A DNA stretch of 64,000 nt from contig NZ_RCNS01000003.1 of assembly GCF_009725995.1 (NCBI RefSeq), positions 248,001 to 312,000 on the forward strand. The letters are read 5' to 3'. This DNA is from Zobellia laminariae. Its GTDB lineage: Bacteria > Bacteroidota > Bacteroidia > Flavobacteriales > Flavobacteriaceae. Shown piece after piece: positions 54,943 to 62,536 of this stretch (its first letter is position 1; every line of letters starts with the position of its first letter). The notes beneath the pieces are model-generated. The model was given only the letters and a program-made list of their open reading frames with translations. It did not search any database and was not told the origin of the DNA. Both the position numbers and the translations under genes were made by a program.

Positions 54943-55857
54943 ATGGAAAACAGAAATTTTTTAGACTATACTTTCATCACTTTAAAAGGTATGGCCATGG
55001 GCGCTGCCGATGTTGTTCCAGGAGTATCTGGCGGTACAATCGCTTTTATTTCAGGAATTTATGAAGAACTTATTTCTTCTATTAACAACGTAGATATTTC
55101 TCTTTTTAAAGAACTCAAAGAAAACGGACTAAAAGCAGCTTGGAGCAAACTAAACGGTAATTTTCTTTTAGCTCTTTTTGTAGGTATTGGAATTAGTGTT
55201 CTTTCTTTGGCCAAACTAGTAAGCTGGCTGTTAGAAAACAAGCCTATTCTTATATGGTCTTTCTTTTTTGGTCTTGTTATAGCAAGCATTCTGTTAGTAG
55301 GTAAAGAAGTGCAAAAATGGGACGCTAAAACTTTAATAGCCTTAGTTCTTGGAGCCGGCATTGCATACTATATTACAATTTTACCTCCTTCAGAAAGTGC
55401 AGATAGCTTACCCTATTTATTCTTATCTGGTGCACTTGCCATTTGCGCTATGATTCTACCGGGCATTTCAGGTGCTTTTATTTTAGTTCTATTAGGTTCT
55501 TATAAAACCATAATTGATGCAGTGCACAATCTAGACCTTAAAATCATTAGTGTTGTAGGTGTTGGTGCAATCTTTGGATTATTGAGTTTCGCCAAATTAT
55601 TGAAGTGGATGTTTAACCACCAAAAGAATCTAACCCTTGCCCTACTGACCGGTTTCATTGTTGGTTCTTTAAACAAAATATGGCCCTGGAAAAGAATTCT
55701 GGATACTAAGACAATAGGCAAAAAAATCATTACGATAGATGAAAACGTGAGTCCTTTTAATTTTGATGGAGATAATAAAATTATGATAGCCATTATTGCT
55801 GCATTGGTCGGTTTCTTGGTTATTTTCGTTCTTGAAAGAACAGCTTCAAAAAAATAG
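54943..55857 (+). CDS. DUF368 (PopT-type) undecaprenyl-phosphate transporter, copy 1
   Basis: A 304-residue membrane protein with about eight transmembrane segments and the DUF368 signature GMAMGAADVVPGVSGGTIAFISGIYEELI, repeated in the second half as AICAMILPGISGAFILVLLG. DUF368 proteins (PopT) have been shown to return undecaprenyl phosphate across the inner membrane, the lipid carrier for peptidoglycan and other glycans. The functional call here follows from the family. The paralogue starts 9 bases downstream. Confidence 0.88.
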   Translation: MENRNFLDYTFITLKGMAMGAADVVPGVSGGTIAFISGIYEELISSINNVDISLFKELKENGLKAAWSKLNGNFLLALFVGIGISVLSLAKLVSWLLENKPILIWSFFFGLVIASILLVGKEVQKWDAKTLIALVLGAGIAYYITILPPSESADSLPYLFLSGALAICAMILPGISGAFILVLLGSYKTIIDAVHNLDLKIISVVGVGAIFGLLSFAKLLKWMFNHQKNLTLALLTGFIVGSLNKIWPWKRILDTKTIGKKIITIDENVSPFNFDGDNKIMIAIIAALVGFLVIFVLERTASKK

Positions 55858-55866
55858 TCCCCATTC

Positions 55867-56895
55867 ATGTACAACACCAGAACATTTCTTGACAAATTCT
55901 TTTTGGTCATAAAGGGTCTGTGCATGGGTGCCGCTAACAAAGTGCCTGGTGTATCAGGTGGTATTGTTGCGTTTGTTGCTGGATTTTATGAAGAGTTCAT
56001 TTACTCACTTCAAAAAATAAATGGTAAGGCGTTTAAGCTCCTTTTAAACGGAAGGCTCAGGAGTTTCTATAGATATATTAACGGTACATTTCTTTCCTTA
56101 CTAATTTTTGGAATGTTGATCAGCTATTTCAGCATTTCTAGATTGTTAGATTATTTCTTAGCACAGAAAGAGCTTTTTGTCTGGGCCGCCTTTTTCGGTA
56201 TGATTTTAGGCTCTATTTACTATATCTCAAAAGACTTTGAACACTGGAGCAAAAGAACTATAACAGCTGGTTTAATCGGGCTTGTTGTAGGTATATCCAT
56301 AAGTTTTCTTAATCCAGCAAAAGAGAATGATAACCTTTTTTTCATTTTTGTCTGTGGTATAATTAGTGTTTCTGGCATGACATTACCAGGGCTTTCCGGG
56401 TCTTTCATTCTTATACTTTTAGGCAATTATGTATTGTTATTAGTAGATTCCGTAAATGCGCTCTATGACACTTTTGCAGAGATATTAATTGGCGATTACA
56501 GTTTTACCAATAATCCTGAACGTCTAAGAACTTTGACCATTTTAGCTGTATTTACGGCAGGTTCGGCCACTGGGCTGGTTAGCCTTTCTCATCTATTGTC
56601 CTATGTTCTAAAACATTTTAAAAATATTACCACTGCGGTTATCATTGGTTTTATAACAGGTTCCCTAGGTGTGGTTTGGCCGTGGAAACGTACTATTTTT
56701 AAAACGGATGCATTAGGGGAACTGATTCTAGATAGCAACGGAAAAGAAATTATTCTTAATTACGAACGGTTCTTTCCAGATTTGGGAAGTTCCGAAACTT
56801 GGTGGGCCGTATTTTTTGTGGTCGTTGGTATTGCCATTCTACTATTGTTAGATTGGTACGGAAAGGTTCGAAAAGAAAATGAGCTCTCAATGTAA
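55867..56895 (+). CDS. DUF368 (PopT-type) transporter, copy 2
   Basis: The 342-residue paralogue of the gene before has the same motifs GLCMGAANKVPGVSGGIVAFVAGFYEEFIYS and ISVSGMTLPGLSGSFILILLG. It differs in having about 40 extra residues around 190-230 and a Lys in place of Asp in the first signature (ANKVPG against ADVVPG). The pair might form a heteromer or serve different polyprenyl carriers. aroE follows after 31 bases. Confidence 0.88.
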   Translation: MYNTRTFLDKFFLVIKGLCMGAANKVPGVSGGIVAFVAGFYEEFIYSLQKINGKAFKLLLNGRLRSFYRYINGTFLSLLIFGMLISYFSISRLLDYFLAQKELFVWAAFFGMILGSIYYISKDFEHWSKRTITAGLIGLVVGISISFLNPAKENDNLFFIFVCGIISVSGMTLPGLSGSFILILLGNYVLLLVDSVNALYDTFAEILIGDYSFTNNPERLRTLTILAVFTAGSATGLVSLSHLLSYVLKHFKNITTAVIIGFITGSLGVVWPWKRTIFKTDALGELILDSNGKEIILNYERFFPDLGSSETWWAVFFVVVGIAILLLLDWYGKVRKENELSM

Positions 56896-56926
56896 GGGGT
56901 TTCAGCTTTATCAAAAAAACTAAAAC

Positions 56927-57667
56927 ATGAAAAGAACAAGGTTTGGATTAGTAGGAAAAGATATCTCGTACTCCTTTTCACGAGGGTATTTTACCAAAAA
57001 ATTCTCCGATTTAGGTCTAGACACCTATTCGTACGAGAATTTTGACTTTCAAGCTATTGAAGAAATTACCGATGTTCTTAAAAACAATACAGATATTAAA
57101 GGTATGAACGTTACCATACCTTATAAGCAAGAAGTAATGCCTTTTTTATCAGAATTAGATCAGGAGGCAGAAAAGATTGGTGCTGTTAATACTATTCAAT
57201 TCACAGAAAACGGACTAAAAGGCTTTAATACAGATGCGTATGGTTTTAAAAATGCCATGGCTCCTTTTCTAAAACCTCACCATAAAAAAGCGTTAATCCT
57301 AGGAACTGGCGGTGCGTCAAAAGCCGTGGCCTATGTGTTGGGCGAACTGGGTATTTCATATGTTTTTGTTTCAAGAAGGGCCGGAGATAACAAAATAACT
57401 TATAATCAGGTTACTGAAGACATTCTAAAAGAACATAACATATTGGTAAATTGTACGCCGTTGGGCACACATCCCAAAATTGAGGAACGTCCTTCCCTAC
57501 CCTATGAATTTCTTAGTGACCAACATTTCCTTTTCGACCTTATTTACAATCCTGAAAAATCAGCTTTTTTGACTGCCGGTGAGGCCAAAGGTGCCCAAAT
57601 TTCTAATGGTCTACGCATGTTAGAACTTCAGGCAGACCGTTCATGGCAAATTTGGCAAGAAAGCTAA
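56927..57667 (+). CDS. aroE: Shikimate dehydrogenase
   Basis: AroE reduces 3-dehydroshikimate with NADPH in chorismate synthesis. The 246-residue protein, a little shorter than E. coli AroE (272), has the shikimate-binding SYSFSRGYF near the N-terminus, KGMNVTIPYKQ with the catalytic Lys, FNTDAYGF with the catalytic Asp, and the nucleotide loop LGTGGASKAVAY. The NADP discriminating segment SRRAG follows the second strand. It is in the same direction as the DUF368 pair. Confidence 0.94.
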   Translation: MKRTRFGLVGKDISYSFSRGYFTKKFSDLGLDTYSYENFDFQAIEEITDVLKNNTDIKGMNVTIPYKQEVMPFLSELDQEAEKIGAVNTIQFTENGLKGFNTDAYGFKNAMAPFLKPHHKKALILGTGGASKAVAYVLGELGISYVFVSRRAGDNKITYNQVTEDILKEHNILVNCTPLGTHPKIEERPSLPYEFLSDQHFLFDLIYNPEKSAFLTAGEAKGAQISNGLRMLELQADRSWQIWQES

Positions 57668-57857
57668 TTTACATTAAGCTTCATTTTAAAACACTAACTC
57701 CCTAAGCCAAAGCGGGTTTAGCCTCGTCTGCCATTTACAGGGGCTTCACTAATACTTCCGTTTTAATCAAAAGCTAAAATACCCCTATACCCTTTGTCAT
57801 TAGAGCGGTTGTTAGTATCTTACCCTAGCAATTTGCAAAATCAATATCTTATATACG

Positions 57858-60008
57858 ATGGAAGATAAGGAACGGGAACTACAACATAACGTAGGGGAAG
57901 AGAATACAGAAAAAATCACTGAAAATACTGAGGCTACGCCAAGTACGGAAGCTTCGGAAACGGTGGAAATTCCTGAAAAAGAACCATCCGGAACACTAGA
58001 GGAAAAAGGCACTCAAAATGAGCCCGAAACAACAGAGGCTGCCGAACCTAAAGAAAATATTCCGTCTAAATCGGAAGAAGAAAAAGAACCTGTAGCTACG
58101 GAGTCTAAAAGAGAAGAGACAGCGGCGAACGAAGACGATGCTGTTCTTGAAGAAATAGATGAGAGTAACGCTGAGGATGCTGAAGACACTGGTAACAACG
58201 AGCGTCATACCATTCCTGTTTTAGACTACCACTCCATGTCTATGGAAAATTTGGTTGGAGAATTACAGAAATTAGTTCGTAACGAGAAAGTGCAGGCCAT
58301 CAAGAAACAAGTAGATGGTATTAAATCTGAATTCGACCTGAAATTTCAAGAATTTCTAGAAGAGAAAAAAGAAGATTTTATAAATGGCGGTGGTAATGAA
58401 ATTGACTTTAGATACAATTCTGTAACTAAAAGGCAATTCAACGAAGTATATGATGATTATCGTGAAAAACGAAATATATACTATAAGTCTCTTGAAAAAA
58501 ATCTAAAAGAAAATCTAAGCAGACGCCTTGAGATTATTGAGGAGCTAAAAGGTTTGGTAAATGTTGATGAAGACATGAACACCACCTATAAAGCGTTCAA
58601 AGAATTGCAAGAAAACTGGCGTAATGCTGGACCTATACCAAGAACAGATTACAATAATGTATGGCGCACCTACCAGCACCATATTGAGATTTTCTATGAT
58701 TTTCTACACCTAAACCGGGAATTACGCGATTTAGATTTCAAGCATAACTTAGAGGAAAAAGAAAAGTTGGTTGTACAGGCGGAAATCTTAACAAAAGAAC
58801 CCGACTTAACTATAGCATTTAGAGATTTACAGACTTTACATAAAATCTGGAAAGAAGATATTGGCCCCGTTGGCCAAGAACACCGTGAGGAAATCTGGGA
58901 ACGTTTTAGCAATGCTACAAAGGTTTTACATCAAAGAAGACAAGACCACTATAAAGAACTTGATGCCGAGTACGAAAAGAACCTTGTTGTAAAAAATGAG
59001 ATTATCGCCGCTATTGAAGCTATGTCTCAAAACGTTGCTACCAGTCACAAAGCGTTGCAACAACAAATTAAAAAGTTAGAGGAACTAAGAAATGCTTTCT
59101 TTGGAGCTGGTAAAGTACCCAGAAACCAAAATGAAAAAACTTGGGACGCTTTTAAAGGTGCTGTACGTAATTTTAACAAAAGTAAAAATGCGTATTACAA
59201 GAACCTTAAAAAAGAACAACAAGATAATCTTGATAAAAAACGAGCTTTACTAGATCGTGCAGTTGCATTAAAAGAAAGTGAAGAATGGGACCGTGCTACT
59301 CCAGAAATGAAACGCATCCAGAATGATTGGAAGCAAATAGGGCACGTACCTCGAAAATATTCGGACAAGATATGGAAGGAGTTTAAAACTGCTTGCAACC
59401 ACTATTTTGACCGTATGCATGCTGTTAAAAATGAAGGTCTTAAGGATGAACAAGAAAATTTTGAAAAGAAAAGTGCTTGTTTGGATAAATTAGCGGCCTT
59501 TGAACTATCCGGTAAAAGAGAAGATGATTTAACATCTATAAAAGCTTTTATTGCTGAATGGAAAACTTATGGTAGAGTTCCATTTAAGAAGAAAAATATA
59601 GACCAGAAGTTCAATAAAATTCTAGACGGAATTTTCAAAAAGTTAGATATTGACCGTCAAGAATCTGAACTCCTTAAATATGGTAATAAAATTCAGGAAT
59701 TGGCAAAAGCCGATAATGAGCGCGCTATACAAAATGAACGTAGTTTTATTCGTAAGAAAATAGAGGAAAGCAAAGGAGAAATTCGACAGTTGGAAACCAA
59801 TCTTGAATTTTTCTCAAATGCTTCTGAGGATAATCCATTAGTACGTGATGTTATTAAAAGAGTTGAAAGTCACAAGGAAACTCTTGAAACTTGGAAAGCT
59901 AAGTTGAAAAAACTTAACATTTTGAAGAATGATATTATTAGAGCACACGATGCCGAGGAAGAAGCTGCCAGTGCAGAATCTGAAGCTGAAGCTGAAGAGC
60001 AAGAATAA
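57858..60008 (+). CDS. DUF349-repeat coiled-coil protein with acidic N-terminus
   Basis: A 716-residue cytoplasmic protein. Residues 1-120 are a Glu/Thr/Ser-rich disordered region. Residues about 130-640 contain five or more DUF349 units of about 70 residues, each with a W at the pattern LQxxWKxIGxVPR (LQENWRNAGPIPRTDYNNVW, WKQIGHVPRKYSDKIWKEF, WKTYGRVPFKKKNID). The C-terminus is a coiled coil ending in acidic repeats. DUF349 is of unknown function, and I make no assignment. The 190-base leader is long for this window. Confidence 0.88.
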   Translation: MEDKERELQHNVGEENTEKITENTEATPSTEASETVEIPEKEPSGTLEEKGTQNEPETTEAAEPKENIPSKSEEEKEPVATESKREETAANEDDAVLEEIDESNAEDAEDTGNNERHTIPVLDYHSMSMENLVGELQKLVRNEKVQAIKKQVDGIKSEFDLKFQEFLEEKKEDFINGGGNEIDFRYNSVTKRQFNEVYDDYREKRNIYYKSLEKNLKENLSRRLEIIEELKGLVNVDEDMNTTYKAFKELQENWRNAGPIPRTDYNNVWRTYQHHIEIFYDFLHLNRELRDLDFKHNLEEKEKLVVQAEILTKEPDLTIAFRDLQTLHKIWKEDIGPVGQEHREEIWERFSNATKVLHQRRQDHYKELDAEYEKNLVVKNEIIAAIEAMSQNVATSHKALQQQIKKLEELRNAFFGAGKVPRNQNEKTWDAFKGAVRNFNKSKNAYYKNLKKEQQDNLDKKRALLDRAVALKESEEWDRATPEMKRIQNDWKQIGHVPRKYSDKIWKEFKTACNHYFDRMHAVKNEGLKDEQENFEKKSACLDKLAAFELSGKREDDLTSIKAFIAEWKTYGRVPFKKKNIDQKFNKILDGIFKKLDIDRQESELLKYGNKIQELAKADNERAIQNERSFIRKKIEESKGEIRQLETNLEFFSNASEDNPLVRDVIKRVESHKETLETWKAKLKKLNILKNDIIRAHDAEEEAASAESEAEAEEQE

Positions 60009-60050
60009 CTAGTTTTTGAGAATCAATCACTTACCAACAAATTAAAATAA

Positions 60051-60665
60051 ATGAAAGTAATAGGTATCGGGAAAAATTATGTCAACGATAAATCTGAAAT
60101 AAGCGGATTAAAAAATGACACTCAATTAATATTTACCAAACCAGATTCATCTTTAGTTACAGATAATAAAGATGTTGTATTCCCCTCAATTACGAACCAA
60201 CTTGCTTATGAAGTAGAATTGGTTGTAAAAATTGGCAAGAAAGGGAAAGATATTGCTTTAGAGGACGCAAACTCATACATCTCTGAAATAGGAATAGGTA
60301 TAGACTACACGGCAAAAGACGTTCTTACTGCAAGTAGAGAGAAAAAACAACCATGGGCGTTGGCAAAAGGGTTTGATGGTGCTTCACCTATTTCTAGTTT
60401 TAAACCTGTTTCAGACTTCCCAGAGTTAGACAATATTAATTTTGATTTGGTTATAAACGGAGAGCAAAAGCAAGTAGGTAACACTGATTTTATTATTTAT
60501 AATTTTGCAGAAATTATAAGTTTTGTATCCACTTTTATGACATTAAATCCTGGGGATTTAATATTCACTGGCACACCGGCATCTGGGACCGGACAAATCT
60601 TTAAAGGTGACCATCTACAAGCATCAATAGAAGGAGAATTATTGCTGGATTTTAAGATGATTTAA
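60051..60665 (+). CDS. Fumarylacetoacetate hydrolase-family protein
   Basis: A 204-residue protein of the FAH family: MKVIGIGKNYVNDKSEI, FTKPDSSLV, YEVELVVKIGKKGKDI with the metal-binding Glu residues, GIGIDYTAKDV and PGDLIFTGTPASGTG. Family members include acylpyruvases and oxaloacetate decarboxylases or tautomerases that use magnesium. The specific substrate is not given by the sequence. It lies 42 bases after the DUF349 gene. Confidence 0.9.
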   Translation: MKVIGIGKNYVNDKSEISGLKNDTQLIFTKPDSSLVTDNKDVVFPSITNQLAYEVELVVKIGKKGKDIALEDANSYISEIGIGIDYTAKDVLTASREKKQPWALAKGFDGASPISSFKPVSDFPELDNINFDLVINGEQKQVGNTDFIIYNFAEIISFVSTFMTLNPGDLIFTGTPASGTGQIFKGDHLQASIEGELLLDFKMI

Positions 60666-60800
60666 TAAAAGGTATTCTCAAAAATATGGATTTGTAGTAT
60701 CTGGCAAAAATCTGTGGTCTAAAAACAAGTGAAATTGACTTAATCGTACTGAAAAGTAGGTTTCTGCAATTTTATACTTAGTGATAGCGTTATCTAAATC

Positions 60801-61610
60801 ATGGTAACAAAACATTATTTAAGTGCGTTAATTGTCTGTATTTCCTTGAATTTAATCTCTTGCTCATCAGAGAGTGACTCTTTGGAAGATAACGAGACAA
60901 ATCTAGTAGATGAAAATTCAACCGACAGCCTTACTGACGGAGAGACGGAACCAGAAACAAATGATACTGAAAATGTTTTAAGTTGCCTAAAAACATTGGG
61001 GACAAACTATGTGGTTTTTGACGCAGAAGCAACAGAATCACCTTTAGATCAATGGAAACTAATTACCAAAGGTGACTCCGATTATTTAGACAAAGAAAGC
61101 CATGGTCCCATAAATGAAACACATTTAGAATTCACAGGTAACAATCAAGGTAGTGGTCCTGCAACATCTCCTTTAGATTACGTGTTTACGGCTCCATCTT
61201 CTGGAGAATATAAATTATTAATGCGTTTATATCAGCGTTTAGAAGGCGCCGAAGAAGATAAATCTAATGATGTCTATATAAAGATGGCTGGAAACTTCAC
61301 TTCTGCTACTGATAAATATACAACCGAAGATTTACAAACTGATTTGAAATTTTTTGGCAGAGGTGTTAATCAATGGGGAGCTGTTTATTCCGGTGATGGT
61401 GGAGAAGCCCATAACAAATCAGCTGTTTTATATAATTTAATAGAAGGCGAAGAATATACTTTTACCATGTCTGGTCGTTCTCAAAAAGCCAATATAGACT
61501 ATATCTTACTTTACGATACCAAAGATATATCAATCACAACTGGAGCCAACAAAGATCTTGCTGAATTAAATGATGCTCAATATAGACCTGATTGGGATTG
61601 TAATCAATAG
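60801..61610 (+). CDS. Lipoprotein with a carbohydrate-binding-module-like domain
   Basis: The 269-residue lipoprotein (SLNLISCSSES, Cys21) has an acidic Thr/Glu/Asp linker to about residue 55, which places the domain away from the membrane, and then a beta-sandwich-like domain: NYVVFDAEATESPLDQWKLITKG, LEFTGNNQGSGPATSPLDYVFTAPSSGEYKLLMRLYQRLEG, NDVYIKMAGNF and YTFTMSGRSQKANIDYILLYD. The same kind of domain is attached to polysaccharide-degrading enzymes of marine Bacteroidetes, so glycan binding is likely but unproven. No enzyme domain is fused here and there is no adjacent SusCD pair. Confidence 0.75.
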   Translation: MVTKHYLSALIVCISLNLISCSSESDSLEDNETNLVDENSTDSLTDGETEPETNDTENVLSCLKTLGTNYVVFDAEATESPLDQWKLITKGDSDYLDKESHGPINETHLEFTGNNQGSGPATSPLDYVFTAPSSGEYKLLMRLYQRLEGAEEDKSNDVYIKMAGNFTSATDKYTTEDLQTDLKFFGRGVNQWGAVYSGDGGEAHNKSAVLYNLIEGEEYTFTMSGRSQKANIDYILLYDTKDISITTGANKDLAELNDAQYRPDWDCNQ

Positions 61611-61970
61611 ATATATTCTTTTATAAAGACCCAAAGTTGTTCTTTAAAACCGACTTCTTTACTTAGAGACAGATAAATTCAATTATAGTTTTTCAAGATT
61701 ACCATAATAATCTAGTTAGAAATACAAAAAGAAACCTTCAGATTCTCTAAACGATTTATCTACATACAAATTTGTTGTACGATAAACTTTCCTGCTCCTC
61801 TCACGAATATAAACTAAGTGCTGAAGAAACCTGAGTACTTATTACTTGCGGACTTTCTAAACGAAGATTACACATAAAAATACTATCTTTAGATGGTGCT
61901 GTATTGTTCTGTTTCGCAAATTACAGCCATCAAACTTCCCTCAACACTTAGTATTCATAAAAATATTCAT
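61611..61970. other. 360-base spacer without a recognised gene
   Basis: AT-rich sequence between the CBM-like lipoprotein and the esterase remnant. No terminator, exact TAnnTTTG box or RNA gene was recognised. An in-frame extension of the esterase remnant to 61893 lacks conserved sequence and is probably not coding. Confidence 0.5.
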
Positions 61971-62497
61971 ATGGGAAAAATGTATATTTCAAGTATTCTA
62001 TTCATAATACTTGGTTTCAATGTAAATGCTCAAATATTTGAGGTTAGCTATGATTCAAGCTTAATGGGAGAAGACTTTTATAGAACTGAGCATGTTCTTT
62101 ACAGAGGTTCACAGATTCATTCTTTTGACGCCGTTTTTGGAGGATACGATGATGCTGGCAATAGAATTAGGCTAGTTAACTCATCTCTGGTGTAATAAAT
62201 AAAAATGCCCTCCCGCTCTGGAAAAGATACGACCTCTCTATTATACTAAGAGAAAATTGGTCTGACCTTAAGGAAGATTTGGATGGCAAGATTAGAATAT
62301 CAGTCGGTACTAGCGATAATATATTCTTGAACCGTTCTGTTGAACTTTTAGAAAAAGAAATGAAATCATTAAATGCAAATATTAAATTTGACTATTTTCC
62401 TGGAGACCATTTTACTTTATTTACAGAAGATTATAAGAAAGATGGAGTTGATTTTTTAGAAAAAAACTATAACAGCTGGTTAAACAAAAAGAAATAA
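61971..62497 (+). pseudogene. Eroded secreted esterase (alpha/beta hydrolase), internal deletion and frameshift
   Basis: The start at 61971 gives a good signal peptide (MGKMYISSILFIILGFNVNAQ) and an esterase-like beginning (FEVSYDSSLMGEDF), then jumps directly to a late segment of the family (SFDAVFGGYDDAGNRIRLVNSS) and stops at 62195. In another frame the C-terminal part continues to 62497 (NKNALPLWKRYDLSIILREN, GKIRISVGTSDNIFLN, FPGDHF with the likely catalytic His). About 150-200 residues in the middle, including any GxSxG nucleophile, are absent. Adding one base near 62182 would join the frames but not restore the missing centre, so this is a true remnant. Confidence 0.72.
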
Positions 62498-62536
62498 AGC
62501 ATGCCAACAAGGGTCTACCTATTTAAAATATCAATT

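Noticed and set aside
57668..57857. Promoter with TTTG and TATCTTAC at 19-base spacing upstream of the DUF349 gene
   Set aside because: Spacing fits, but the -7 element departs from TAnnTTTG at two of the conserved positions.
61893..61970. Upstream start for the esterase remnant
   Set aside because: The extra 26 residues have no signal or family similarity; the ATG at 61971 begins a clean signal peptide.
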